A stretch of 64,000 bases of DNA from Sarcophilus harrisii (lineage: Eukaryota > Chordata > Mammalia > Dasyuromorphia > Dasyuridae). The position numbers and the translations under genes are program-made. Position 1 is the stretch's first letter. Every line of letters starts with the position of its first letter. Below, in pieces: positions 1 to 13,639 of this stretch. The DNA is taken from assembly GCF_902635505.1 (NCBI RefSeq), contig NC_045428.1, positions 217,428,301 to 217,492,300 on the forward strand. The letters are read 5' to 3'. The notes under the pieces are model-generated. The model was given only the letters and a program-made list of their open reading frames with translations. It had not been told where the DNA came from and made no database searches.

Positions 1-117
1 TATTTATAATTAAAAATTAATTTTTTATACAATATGAATATAAGCATGTTAAGTTCTATAGCTATACTTTATGTTCTCATTTAAAATCCATTTTTGTAGG
101 CATATTTTCTCATATTT

Positions 118-300
118 ATCATTTTTAATAACATCATATTATTTTATTACACTAATTATATCATAGTGTGGTTAGCTCTTCACCAATTGTTGGGCATTTA
201 GATTGTTCCTAGTTCTTAATATAAATATAAAACTATAGGGGAATTTTTTAGTAGATCTTATTTGCATTTCCTTTTTTTCTGACAATGTTATTAGAAAACT
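118..300 (-). repeat. L1 3'-region fragment (old)
   Basis: The words 'ttagctcttcaccaattg' and 'gggcatttagattgt' resemble the antisense of the marsupial L1 3' region seen more clearly at 37.1 and 50.2 kb. Strongly diverged. Confidence 0.4.
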
Positions 301-537
301 TGACTTATATAATGAAGTGAAAAGCCTTATCAAGATAGATGCAAATCTTTCTCCACTCTCAAGCATCAAATACTTTATAAGACTAAATAGCTATTTATTT
401 CCTGTAGTCATTTCCTTTGTATGTCTTTAGTTTCTTTAGAAGGTGGTGAGCTCCTGATGTAAGCATTAGTAATAAGCCATTTACTACTTGGGTTATCTTT
501 GACACTATTGCTCATATTCTTCTCTGTGTCACTAAGG
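300..537 (+). promoter_or_regulatory. Probable CRLF2 proximal promoter and 5' UTR
   Basis: This is the AT-rich DNA just upstream of the exon 1 start codon. No CpG island and no clear TATA box are visible. A TTCN4GAA site (STAT6-type spacing) is at 432-441, and an ETS-like core on the minus strand (reading TTTCC on +) is near 411-416. The transcription start cannot be placed from sequence. Position next to the first coding exon is the main support; the factor sites are weak. Confidence 0.4.
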
Positions 538-613
538 ATGGGAAGAATCCTTTGGGCTTGTGTAGCAGTCATTCTGCTGGGAGATCTGGTAACTACTAGA
601 GAACTAGAGACAA
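538..613 (+). CDS. CRLF2: CRLF2 exon 1 (signal peptide)
   Basis: Encodes MGRILWACVAVILLGDLVTT and five further residues, then one base of a split codon (phase 1). Met-Gly-Arg followed by a hydrophobic run matches the start of human CRLF2 (MGRLVLLWG). The start has a favourable context, A at -3 and G at +4. The donor is GTAAGT at 614. Signal cleavage is likely near residues 20-25. Confidence 0.85.
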
Positions 614-3600
614 GTAAGTTAAATCTTTTGAACATAAATGTCCATATACATTTTCTTTCATTTTTTTTGCAAGTGTAATACTCCCTTACCTACTTTTTTC
701 CTTGAAACAGACTTGTCTAAGGCTATGTGTCCTTACAGATTAATTCCAGTAATGTGGAAATTGTATTAAAATTATTTCTTGTTTGAATTCAGGGGATCAG
801 AACTTAATGAAATTTTGTCATCATTGCTGTTTTTGTTTTGACAACACAGAAGAATCCAAGTTAAGAATGTGAGGACATTTAATTAATTCTTTCTTCCTTT
901 TTTACCTTCAAAGATATTCAGTTGGTTTAAAAAAAATTAGTCATTTCACAATGGAAATTTAAAAAAAAAGATGGGGAAAAAGCAATGAGACACTATGATG
1001 TAAATAAAGTGATAGCCACTGAAAAACTAAGATTTCATTGAATGTAAGAGAGGCTGTGCACACAGGAACACCTGGAAATGATTAGAATCCTTATCTTACT
1101 GTCTTTCCAACTTGGTTTCTGTGGAGACTTCAGAAAATTGTTGCCAGACTATGTCATATTATGAACTCTGTTCAAAGGACAAGTAGGAGATGCCAGATGG
1201 GAAAATTTCTAATATAACTGAAAAACATAGCAGATTTCAAATCATGCAACTAATATTTTATACTCTAGCTCAATATGTTGGCAGTGGATTCCAGGTTATG
1301 CAGATGAAAGCAGGTATCATTCTTTTTTGTCCCTTAACACTCTGAATTCTCCCAGTGTTTCAGCTATGACACAGCTCCTTACTTTCTAATTCTGTGCCAA
1401 TCTCCTATCCACAGGAATTTGTAAAAGCCTTTAAAGACATTACTTTACTCATGGTTTGGTGGTTGCAAATTGGATTGCCATACAGAGTGCTCTGGAACAC
1501 TAATGAGATATCGTATGGGCTTCTACACAGGGAATGATAATAATTCAACTTTGCAATTGAGTTCCAGTCTATATCCCCATGATTTACAGCTCTAGTTGTA
1601 ATCTGAGCTAATCTGTCTACACATGCTCCAATTAATTCAATTCTCTACCAATATTAGAAGGCAGGGGAATGATGGATTAAGTTGTAACTTGAATTGCTGG
1701 TATACATGGAAGTAAATTCAAGACTCTTCTTTGAAAATCTAGACTTTCCTTTCTATCATCAGCCAACTTGAGACCTGATTAGGAAATAGATGCCTAACCT
1801 ACTTAAATACATATGTATAAAGGAGGGAAATTTATGAAATAATAACATATGCTTCAGTTTCTTGACATCGTGTCGTATGTACTTCTTTCTGATTTTGTTG
1901 TTTAGTCCTTTCAGTAATGTCTGATTTTTGTGACCCCATTTGAGGTTTTTTTTTTGCAAAGATACTGGAGGTTTTTTTTTTTTTTTGCCATTTCTTTTTT
2001 CCAGCTCATTTTACCTAGAAAGCTGAGACAAATAGAATTAAATAACTTGTCTGGGGTCACACAATTATATGCCTGAGACTGGATTTGAACTCAGGTCTTC
2101 TTGATTCCAGACCTGATGCTCTCTCAGTTGTGCCACTTAACTGTCCCACTCTTTTTTCTTACCTCTTGAGAAAATAAGTTGAAATATTTTTCTTTCATAA
2201 TGTAGTTTGCTTTTTTCTAACTGTAGCATGGTACAGATGAAAATTCACTGATTCTGAAGTCTTAGGAAACTTGAGCTCAAATCCTATCTTTGATGTTGAC
2301 CACCTGAGGAACCTTGAAAAGCACTTAACTTTCATTGGCTTCAGTTTTCTCAATTGTACAATGAGGAGGTTGGATAGATAGTTTCCACAGTCCCTTCTAA
2401 TTCCAAAATCTTTCTCATCCAGGAGTTCTCTGTATTATATTGAAAAAAGTGTGGTCCCTATCGACTTTTCTAATACTTAATTAATTTTATTAGCAATTCA
2501 TCCACTAATGAAAGTCACAAAATGTAGGATCATCTCTATTTTGTAAATGGGGAAACAGATTTAGAGCAAATGAGGGATGTGTCCAAGGGCATGCAATGAT
2601 GCTGGTAGAATCACGCTCTAATTTCTATTCCATTGTTCTTCCCACCCACAAAAGATAGCAGTCCTCTCAGTTTATAGGGCTGCCTCTTTGTGGTGGAGAA
2701 AATTGATTCCAGGATGAAGTCATTGATACTTTAGAACCTGGATGGAGTCTTGAATTGGAAACATTCTCTTTTTACTGATTCAGAGTATAACACTGGAATT
2801 CAGCAAGAAAACAAACAAACAAAAACTGAATAGAATCAGAACACCTTTGTCATTTGTTATCTATGTGATCAAGAAAAATTGTTTTAACTCCTCTGGACCT
2901 TAGTTCCCTCATGTGTAAAATGGAGAAGTTGAACTAGGTGGCTTCTAAGATCTCTTCCTGATTTCAGTCTATGAAATTATAATTCAAAGAAAATTAGATA
3001 TTCTACCAGAATTAGATATTCTCCAGTCTGGTTGATTATTTCTTCTGAAACTCTTTAGAGCTGAGAATGGAACATCTTACTTTTGTAATGAGACATCAGT
3101 CTTTCCAGGTTTAGTTATGAAAATAAACTGATATACTGATGATATATGAAAATGTATGGACCATTCTTTTCAAGAGAGTTATGCTGTACATTTGTTCTAT
3201 TCTAACAACATAATTTTTTTTTTGTTTTGCTTTTAGCATTTACTCAAAATTTACTTTCTTTGAGGGATGTTAATTCACATTATTATATTCATTTGTAATT
3301 GATTTTGAAACCTATGTTTGAACTTGGGAAATCAAAATTTTATTTACTTTTATTTCATTTTGATACACGTATGTAAGATATTTGGACTGATAGTGACATT
3401 TGTGGTTGCTTATGAATTTTCCTCAAGGATAGAAATTTACAAGATATTGTATAATGGAACATTATGTTTATCTCAAATAGTGCTGCAATTAAGCAAAATT
3501 CTCTGGAACAACTTTTGTCAGCCAGAAAAAAATACCCAATTAATATTTCAATTCCCTACTTATGAAGAAAACCTGACACTCTATCTAATATGCTACCTTA

Positions 3601-3751
3601 AATTTACTATGCATCAGTTCAAACAGATCTTCCCAGTTTCCTCAGAACTGTCCATTTCATAATTTCTTGTGACATTAAATAATATTATGCTGTATTAATA
3701 TACCATAATTTGTTTAGCCATTATGCAATAGAGAAATAATTTCTTAGTTAC

Positions 3752-3787
<36 letters not shown>

Positions 3788-6700
3788 CTATGAAATGAGT
3801 TATTCCGAATACTATTTTTGTCCATACCAGGTCTTTTACCCCTTTTTTGGTTCTCTTTGGGGTCATAAATCTAGTAGTGGTACAGATATGTCAAAGGGTA
3901 TGTGCAGTTTAGTAATTTGTTAGAACCAGAGTTCTAAATTGTTTTCCAAAATGATTGGACTAATTCACAACTCCATTAGCTGCGTACCCAGTGTGCTGGT
4001 TCTTCCATAGCCTCTCCAACATCTGTCATTTTCCAGGGGAATAGGAATCTTCATGCAAGAAAGAAAAAAGGAACTCAACATGATGCTCTCATGAAAACAA
4101 GAGTAATTAGGATTGCATAATCAACATCAAATGCTGCTGTTTTTGTTCAATTGTTTGAGTCATGTCTGACTCTTTGTGACCCTCTTTGAGGTTTTCTTGG
4201 TAGACATGTTATAGCTATTTATTGTTTCTTTCTTCAAGTCATTTTAAATAAGGAAGCGGAGGAAAACAGGGATAAGTGACTTGCTTAGAGTCCCACTGTT
4301 AGTAACTGTCTAAGGTAGGGTTGAACTCATGAAGATAAGTCTTCCTGACTTCAGGCCTGGCAGTCTATCCACTGTATCACCTAGCTGCTCTGGGGGAAAA
4401 TGTTGTTCAACATCTAAAGCAGAAAAGGGTTAAATTTATTTGATTGAATAGACAAATGACTATTGATATGATTTACATAATATGACACTCCCTGTTTATA
4501 TCTACTCTCCTTGCTTTATAGGAATCATAGATTTTAGAGTGGTAGGGGGCTTTAAAGACTACCTTTTCCACCTTTTCTAACTCTAACCTCTCAACTTGTT
4601 TTATAGATGATGTGGTTCTGTGAAGATCATATAGGTAGTAAATGGCAGAGTTAGAATACAAATCTAGGTCTTCTGAATGTCTCTTATATGTTTCTTTCAA
4701 TTATTTCCTGCTACATTAAGGCCCCCTCCCCCCAACATACATACACAAACTACATTCTATTAAATTAAACTTTGCAGGTAGAAAAATAGAGAAAAAGATA
4801 TAAAGTCCTGGTTTCCATAATCAGATTCAGGAATAACCTTTGATCTCTGCTGTTATTATCTCACATGATTTAAAAATATGACATTTTATTAATTAACACT
4901 AATTACTTATTAATATTATTAATATTTTATAAAATATTTTAAAATAACTAATGCTAAGAAGGAAGCTCTGCAATGTCATTGGGGTCTGAGAGGGAAGATA
5001 TTGATGTCTCTGATACCATCATGTCTCAGGAGGAGGCAGTGAGGTGATGCAATAAATAGAGCACTGAACTTGGAGTCAAATCTGGACTCAGAAATTTAGT
5101 AGCTGTGTGATCCTGGGTAAGTCATTTAACTTCTGTCTCAGTTTCTTCATCTGTAACATAAAAATAACAGTACTTCTAGTGGTTGTTGAGAAGATAAAAT
5201 GAGATAACATTTATAAAGAGCTTCACAAATCTTAATGTGATGTACACATACTAGCTATTATTATTTGGACTATTTAAGCCAAAAGATGTTTACTTTCACA
5301 CAGTCTGTAAATTGCTCATAGTTCTATGAATTAGCAAAGGAATAGTCCATCAATGCTTTCCTTTTACATCTGTCACTAATAATATAATAGAGAAGTCTAT
5401 TTCTTTGCAGCAACAGCATCCTACAGGAATCCCAAACTGTCTTTCAAGCAGGTAGGATGGCATCATTGAATCATTTGCTGAATTAGGCATCCTACTGTGT
5501 TGAGACAGGAGATGCATGGCAAAGTAGGAAGAATGCTAACTCTGCAACCTGCCTTTAATGTGCTATCCAAGTGACTTTGGACAAGCCACTTAATTGCCCT
5601 AAACCTCGGATTCTTGATCTATAAAATGAGGGTTTGGAAGTCATTGTCCTTTGAAGTATTTCCTTACTTCTAAAGCTACAATTCTATGACTTTTGTGTCT
5701 CATTTAACAATTTCATCTGTTAAGAATCAACAGGTATGACAGAGAGAAATTTAGAATGCTGCCTAAGCTATCTGCAAAGATCTTTTTGTCCAGCACATAC
5801 TTGCTAAATGTCTTTTTTATTTATCTGAAAGATGCTTCTCCTTCCCAAGACTCATCATCCTTTCCAGAAATGTAGATCTGTTCATTCTCCCCAAAACATT
5901 CCATAAACATTCTTTCCACAGCCTTTGGACTCTAATTCCCCTATCTTTCTATTTACATAAGAGGAGGTGTCCCTGTGAGATTTCTATAAAAATCAAATAT
6001 CTGAAGAATTAGAAATAATCTTTTACGCTTATTGGGATTTTACAGTGTGTCCCTGCTTAACATCAACAGTTCTAAACCACAGCCTCCTTGTCTTTCTGTC
6101 TGTAAGCAAGTTATCCCCATCCTTTCCCCTACCCCAGTCACTTTTTAAAAAATAAATTATCTTTTAAAAATAGAGTTTTATAGATATTTTTTGGTTTTTA
6201 CTTTACATCCATTTTGGACTGGACTTTATATTCATTTGTATTCATATCTTTTTCTACCAGGCTAGTCTTCTCTTGCAAAAAATGACAGTTTAGAAGAACA
6301 AATTTACATAGCATCTCTTTCTTACAGAGTATCCAACATCCTGTGTCTGTAGTTCTCCACATCTTCAGTATAATGAGAGAAGCATATTTTCATCTCTTCT
6401 CTAGGACAGCATTGATTATTCTGGTAACACATTCAGTTTAAATTTATTCAGATAAGAGATTATCATGATTTAGATGCTATTTTTGGGGATTACAGTACTC
6501 CCTAGTTGGGAATTATAGTTGGTAACTGCTGAAAAGTTTCAAAAGATGCCAAATAGTTGTAAATTTGACTTAAAGATTTTTTGATAATCATTTTTTCTAG
6601 AGAATTATGTTATATATAGTTCCATGATTTGACATATAGCCCATAGACTTTATATTGAATCATTCTATAGTGAGACATTTGTACAGTGTGCAAATTTAAA

Positions 6701-9700
6701 CATCTCCAAAATGCTATAGGGATCATTTTAATTTTTTTTAATTTTCTACAATGTTCAGTGTTCTGATAAAAAGATCTCTCAAGTGTGTAAAAGCAAAGAA
6801 TTAAAAGAATACCCAGTATTTTACATTCCACTGATTTAACCAGACTCAAGAGATGTTGTAGATATTATTGTCTTATCCTGCAACCATACCCTCTTAGAAT
6901 CTCTAGTTGTCATGATGCCTGGAAAGAGAGGGTTCTTACCAGAGAATGAAAATCAAATGGAGGTAAATGAACCCTGGAATGCCTTAGACAGTAAATAAAG
7001 TTTTATGCTTCTGCCAAAGTTCTTAAGTTCCTAGCTTTTTTAAATAGATTATTCTCAGTTTCTTTTTGTTTATTTGTTCCAAAAGCAGAACAAAAACTCC
7101 AAAATGCATTCTAATATGGCCCAAGGGTAAAGATTTCCTACTCAAGTGTTACCATAATTATTTCATGGTATATCACAGACACAGAATTGTCATAGAATTT
7201 TCTTAAGTCTTTCCAGGCCAAAATTAAAATTCACTCATTTTTATTTCTTTATATTATTAAAATGTATTTGTTGTTGGATCATTTTTCAGTTACATCTGAC
7301 TCTCCATGACTCCATTTGGGATTTCCTTGGTAGATATGCCATGGCAATTCCTTTTTCCAGTTCATTTTATAGATAAGAAACTGAGACAAAAAGGGTTAAG
7401 TGACTTTCCCAGGGTCATACAGCTAGTAAGTATCTGAGGTAAGATTTGAACTCAGGAAGATGGGACTTCTCAACTACAGGCCCAGCACTATCTACTCTAC
7501 TTTGCTACCCATTTTTTGTATATGATATCTATATATTTTTTTCTTTGAAGTGTGAAAGGTATTGTAAAATTTCATAGAAGACTGAATATTACAAACTCCC
7601 CAAAGTTCAAAATGTGTACGCTAAGAAATTCACCAAATAGGCAACCTTAGGCGTCTGTGTCTAAGTCTCGACCCTGAAACTACTGATTTCAGAAAATATC
7701 CTCTATGACTCTCTCCCTACCCACTTTATTAATTCCAGAATAAAGTTTCCTTTAAATCAAATCAACAACAATTTATTGAGAATCTGCTTGCAGTAGGCCA
7801 CTGTGCTAACTTTGGGGGGAGATAGCAAGGCTAAGACACAGTCTCTACTTTAAGTCTAAACTATAAGGAAAAATATTATTAATGCTGAAATGAGTGCTGC
7901 AGATAAAACTATTCTATGAATTCAGAAGAGAGGGAAGGACATTTTAAGATAGCTATGAAAAGTTTCATGAAGAGATGAGGTAGTCATAGAAAATAGATTA
8001 GTTTCGGAATCATGGTTATATACCCATAGTATATAGATTTAGAGCTTGAAGAGAACTTAACATCTACCTCCTTATTTACAGATATGAAAACTGAGACCCG
8101 CTGTCACTGGTCAGTTCAATTGTGGACCATGGGACCTTTATTCTGATAGCAGAATTTTCTGCCAGCAACAAAACTACCAATTTTCTTACAAAGAATTGGA
8201 ATAGTTTCTTAATAATGCCAAGGGGATAAGAAACAAAGCTCTAACCTGAATATAATACTGTTCTAAAAGCTACATTACAATAATTTATCACATTGTAAAT
8301 TAGTACTTATTGTTCAGAGCAGAGTGGATGACAATGTCCTTATGCCAGAGTTAAGGGGAATAAGGACATTGAAACTAATGGGATAGAAAAAGGAAGGGAT
8401 GGAGCTCTTCATCACAAACAGGAGGCCAAGGAAACTTCTGGGAAGCCAGAAGTTCCCTCTTAGCTTCATTTCTCCTATCTGTCTTCCTCCATTCATTCTG
8501 TTTCATTCTTAGTTCAGGCCCTCATCCCCTGTCCCTCAAATTATTGAAAAATAGTTTCAGGGCAGCTAGGTGGCGCAGTGGATGGAGCACTAGACCTGAA
8601 ATCAGGAGGACCTGACTTCAAATCTGGTCTCAGACACTAAATACTTCTTAGCTGTGTGACCCTGGAAAAGTCATTTAATCCCAATTGCCCCAGGGGAGAG
8701 GGGGAACAGTCTCCCTGCTTCAACTTTCACTCTTTTCTAATTCATTAATCAACCAATCAAGGAAATGAATTTTTTAAAAAGCATTTATTAAGGATCTATT
8801 ACTTGCTAGACACTGTGCTAGGCAACCCAGGGTCACACAGCCAGTAATTGTGTGAGGCCAGATTTGAACTGAGGAAGATGTCTTGGCATTCTATCCATTG
8901 TCCCACCTAGCTGCCCTATCTCCCATCATTTTATATGTAAGGAAATAGGGATCTTTCCAAAAGTGATAAATGACTTACCCAAGATCACATAAGTTAATAG
9001 TCATCAGGATTTGAAACCAGGATCTCTAATGACAGAATTAGCCTGCTTTTTATTACCCCATCCAACATGGAGGATTTGCAGTACCAGTCCATGGGGAGAA
9101 TACTGGCCAACATTTTTGGGTTCTCCAAATGCTCATAACAGAGTTTGTAAGGGAGAGCTGTCTCATTCACATGAAGATGAGGAAATTGAGGTCTGCATAA
9201 GTGAAGTGACTTGCCCAAATTCATACCCAGGCTCTCTGATTCTAAATCCAGTGTTCTTTTCATTATACCATGGAACCATTTGAGGTTCTATTTTGTAAAT
9301 GTAAATACCACAACTAGAATGAGAGAACAGAGCAGGGTAGAAGGAAAAAAGGGAAGACAAAAAAAGGGGTCATAAGGTGAAGCGAATTTTAAAAAAAGGC
9401 TAAAGTCACAAAAGTGAGAGCATGAGAAATAGTAGTGACAGAACAGGGGTGAGGGAATGAAAAAATTACTGTTAGCAAAGGAAGGTCTTTTGTGATATCA
9501 GAGATGGGGCTCATTGAGGAATTGGTATGAGCAGCAAGAGTTAGGCTTTTTTTGGTTAAAAGAATCTGCCTTTGTTTTTGGATTTCAACCATATCTCCCC
9601 CCCCCCCCCGACTCTTTATTCTGAATCTCTGAAGCACATGCCAACTGGATGCATGGGGTATTTAGGGAGGACTAGCACTTCTGGTATGAGGAATTGCCAA

Positions 9701-10921
9701 GACTTTTTCAGGGATGCTCATCCATCTTTACCCAACTCTCACTTGTGGCTCCAAGAAACTATAGCATGTGTAGTGGTCACAACTTGGTAAATTGTTTCAG
9801 TTGATGCTAAATCATGTTGAGGGTAAATGAGAGGCCTCAAACATATTAGTGAGTTAGAAGAGGGTCAACCCCCTAGCATATAAAGACTTCTTTCAGAATA
9901 ACAGCTGGATGAGAACAATTTGCTCCAACAATCATGAAGGCAGCTGAACCAGGGGTTGTGGGAGATTCAGAGCTTGGCCAGATATGGAAGATTCCAAGAT
10001 CATCCATTCTGTCCTGGGCCATCACCATTCATCTTGCCTTATGTCTTACCCCTAAACTTCTATCATTCTGGAAGAAAGAATGAGGTTGATAACTTTGTGC
10101 AACTCTGTCTCACTTAAATTCAACACATGTGCAAATCATCACCCATGATGTCATTGGTCTTCTTTGAAAATAAAACATGAACAATAACAACCACTTGAAA
10201 ACATTCCCAGAAAATATTCTTCAAATTAATTGAGAAAGCTGAGTTCTGTGGTTAGAGGCCAATACAATAAGCACAAAACAAAAGTAATTATAGCAAGATT
10301 GGATTCCCCAACCCTTTTTTTTTTTTGCTTCTTTGCTAAAATTTAAGTTTTTTTTCTTGTATTAAGATAGTACAATTCAGTTTGAACATATTAATCTAAC
10401 ATTAATCATCACTGCCTTCTGTAGTCTGATACTATCCTAGCTAGGTGATACAATGGATAGAACCTAGACTTGGAGTCACAACATTTGAATTCAAATTTTC
10501 CCCAAAATATGTTTTAGTTATTTAGCATATTCTCTCTTTCTCTCCCTCCTTTCCTCTCTCTGTCTCTGTCTCTCCTTGTCTCTCTGTTGTTCTCTCTCTC
10601 TCTCTCTGTTTCTGTGTCTCTATCTCTCTGTGTTTCTGTATCACTGTCTCTGTCTCTCTGTCTTTCTCTCTCTGTAAGTGTCTCTCTATCTGTGTGTCTC
10701 TCTGTCTCTCCCTGTCTTTGTGTCTATCTCTGTCTTACTGTTTCTTTCTGTGTATCTCTGTCTCTATATCTCTCTGTCTCTCTCTGTTTCTGTGTCTCTA
10801 TCTCTCTTTGTGTCTCTCTTCTCCTTTTCCCCTCCATTCCTCTATTCTCCCCTCCTCTTCCTTCTCCTCTCCTTTCCTTTTCTCTTTTCTCCTCTCCTCT
10901 CTACCTCTTTATACATAAAAC

Positions 10922-10967
<46 letters not shown>

Positions 10968-13603
10968 TCTCTCACATTAGAAGTAAGTTCCTTGAGAGTA
11001 CAGACTATTTAATTTTTGTCCTTGTATCCAGCACTGAACATAGTGTCTGGTATATAGTAGGCATTTAATAAATAATTATTGATTGATTAAAGTCAAGGAT
11101 TAAAAAATATCTAGCTATGACTTTTGTTTACTAATCTATTTTCTCCGTAGGACATAATGTGAGTATACAGATAGTCAACTTCAATTTTGAAAGAATACAT
11201 GTTAAATGGAATGTCAGTGAATATTTTGCTGAGAAGAATTTAACCTTCCTTTATGGGTAAGTATTTTTTTAATTTTAATTTTTTTATGGTTAAGTATTTT
11301 TGAAGAAATTCCTCAATACAACAAAAAAATGAATCATATATGCTCTTCTGAAAAATCTTCTTCATATGTGGAGCAAGGAGCATGTTGGAGAAAGATGCCA
11401 TTCTATTTATATCTCTGTGTTTCAGATTTCAGTTGCATCCTAAGTTTATACCACAATCACATTTCTTCAAACTTTTTGATATCAAGCTTAACCACTTAGG
11501 TTCTTATGTAGTTATTCTCCAATATACTTATTCACATCATGGAGAATGGTGGGTTTAGAGATTAGATCAACTGATTTAATGGCACCCTTTCAGGGAATTT
11601 CTGACATTTTTTTCTTCTTCTTGAAAAGATCAAGCATAGATACTATACCTGTGATTCCACTAGTATAGGGAATTTCCTAGTATAATAGCAGATAAATAGA
11701 TGGTTCAATGGAAAGAGTACTGGGCTTGGAATCAGGAAGATCTGAATTCAAATCTGCCCTCAGATATTCACTAACTGTATTGCTTCAATCAAGTCACTTA
11801 ACCTTTATTTGCCTCAATTCACTGGAGAAGCAAATGGCAAACCATTCCAGTATCTTTGCCAAGAAAACTTTATGGACAATATTAATGTGCTATGGTCCAT
11901 AGACTCATGAAGAGTAGGACATGACTGAACAACAACAAAGGGTATTTCTGTCTTTGACTCACACTATTAAAGAGTTTTCCAGAGCACTGAGAAGTTGTTA
12001 CTTTCCCAGAGTCATATACCCATTATATATGTCTGAAGCAAAATTTGAATTCAGGATTTCTTGATCAAAAACTCAATTATTTATTCACTACATATCATGC
12101 CTTCCTGGTTATAACATAGTCTTCATGATGAAGTCATTTCTTCACTCCAAAAAATCATGTAGTAATAGTGGAATGTGGTTTAAAGTAGGTAAAAGACTTT
12201 ATAAACTATAAGGCAGAGATGTCAAATTCCTAGCTGCAAGTGGGCTATAAAACTACCAAGTGTTTGTTGCAGGTTAAAATGTAATTGGGAAATGTTTAAC
12301 AGAATACATAAAAATATAATAAATGGAGATTATATTAATTGATAATTTTCTTAGTCAATAGGACATATATCTTAATTTATATTTGAGTTTGACACCATTT
12401 TACAGGACTATTCAAATGAAAAATGTTATCATTGTCATTATTTCTTTTTCTTTTCTCTTTCCTCCTTCCCTTCCTTCCTTCCTTCCTTCCCTCCTTTCTC
12501 CTCCTTCTTCCTCCTCCTCTTCTTTGTCCTTCACCTCTGCCTCCTCTTCCTCCTTCTTCAGCAAAACCAGAAAAATAATTTATACCATAACATTAATATC
12601 ATGAAAATGAAAAAAAATAGTACTTTTATGAACTGATGAAGAATGAGAACAACTTACATAACAACAACAATGTAAAAATAGACTTTGAAATCTGTAAGGA
12701 TGATGATTTAAGAGAAGGTCTTGCCATAATTCTATCTTCTTACTAGCTGATGAGATCCCTAAAAATGCTATACTGCTACCTCAGTACAGTATGAAAGTGA
12801 TGCTGAATTATTAAAGGTTATCCTAATGGAGTGGGAATCCTGGCATATGCTGCCATTTTGGAAAATTCTAGCCATGGTTCAGAGGCTTAAATAAAACTGG
12901 GAATGGCTCATTACTGGAAAAACCTACAATTATCCTCCATATAAGGTAGTTTTAAAATTTTTTTGCAGTTATGATGGAGTGGTGGAAAACATGGTAGACT
13001 ACATTACTAAGAGTAGTATAGCTTTTATATGATCTATGAACATTAATTTGCATTGGAAATTTCAAGGCTTCTGCCTTTTTAAATATATATATATATAATG
13101 ATTAATTAATAATAATAAATTAATACATAAATTAATAGTAGCACTAACTTTTTTCTTCAATTGTAGGTTGGACAAAGCTTCACCCTCACAACAATGTCCT
13201 CACTACACACTTGATCAAGGTTATACTGCTGGATGTCTTTTTAAGGCTAGCAATAAAAGACTGAATTTTTTACTCAAGAGAAAAAAAGATAAAGTTCTTG
13301 AACGAAGGAATGTGAGACTTAGCCATTTTTGTAAGTACCAAGTTCAGTTGATGTTGTTGCTTTCTCAGTTACTAAAATTTAATGGACTCCCATTTTCTAA
13401 CAGATCCAGAGCAGGAAATGAGTCCCCCACTAAGAGGTGAAGATGAATTTGCAATGGTAGACATCAGTGCTTTTGCTACCTATCATGACTTTTTTTTGTT
13501 GTTGTTCTTGTCAGTTTGAGTACAAATGGATAGAAAGATGGAGAGCAACAGACAGACAGAGACAGAGAGAGGCAGAGACAAAAAAGAGACAGAGACAGAG
13601 GAA

Positions 13604-13639
<36 letters not shown>

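Larger units (their letters stand above)
614..11150 (+). other. CRLF2 intron 1 (10.5 kb)
   Basis: GT at 614 and AG at 11149-11150 (tctccgtag). It is filled with MIR, CORE-SINE, L1, L2 and RTE copies and long TCTCTG and TA arrays listed separately. I see no extra coding exon. Stretches such as 620-1890 and 5700-7260 match nothing I recognise. Confidence 0.8.

Noticed and set aside
3318-3662. 114-codon open frame on the + strand
   Set aside because: AT-rich, hydrophobic by composition, no conserved motif, and it runs up to an antisense L1 fragment; likely chance.
8559-8693. tRNA gene suggested by the tRNA-like head of the SINE
   Set aside because: The similarity is that of a tRNA-derived SINE; no cloverleaf with a proper anticodon arm is supported, and the same head recurs across the window.
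10587-11012. Long open frames of Ser/Leu/Val residues
   Set aside because: They are translations of TCTCTG and TA microsatellites in CRLF2 intron 1, with no domain or splice support.
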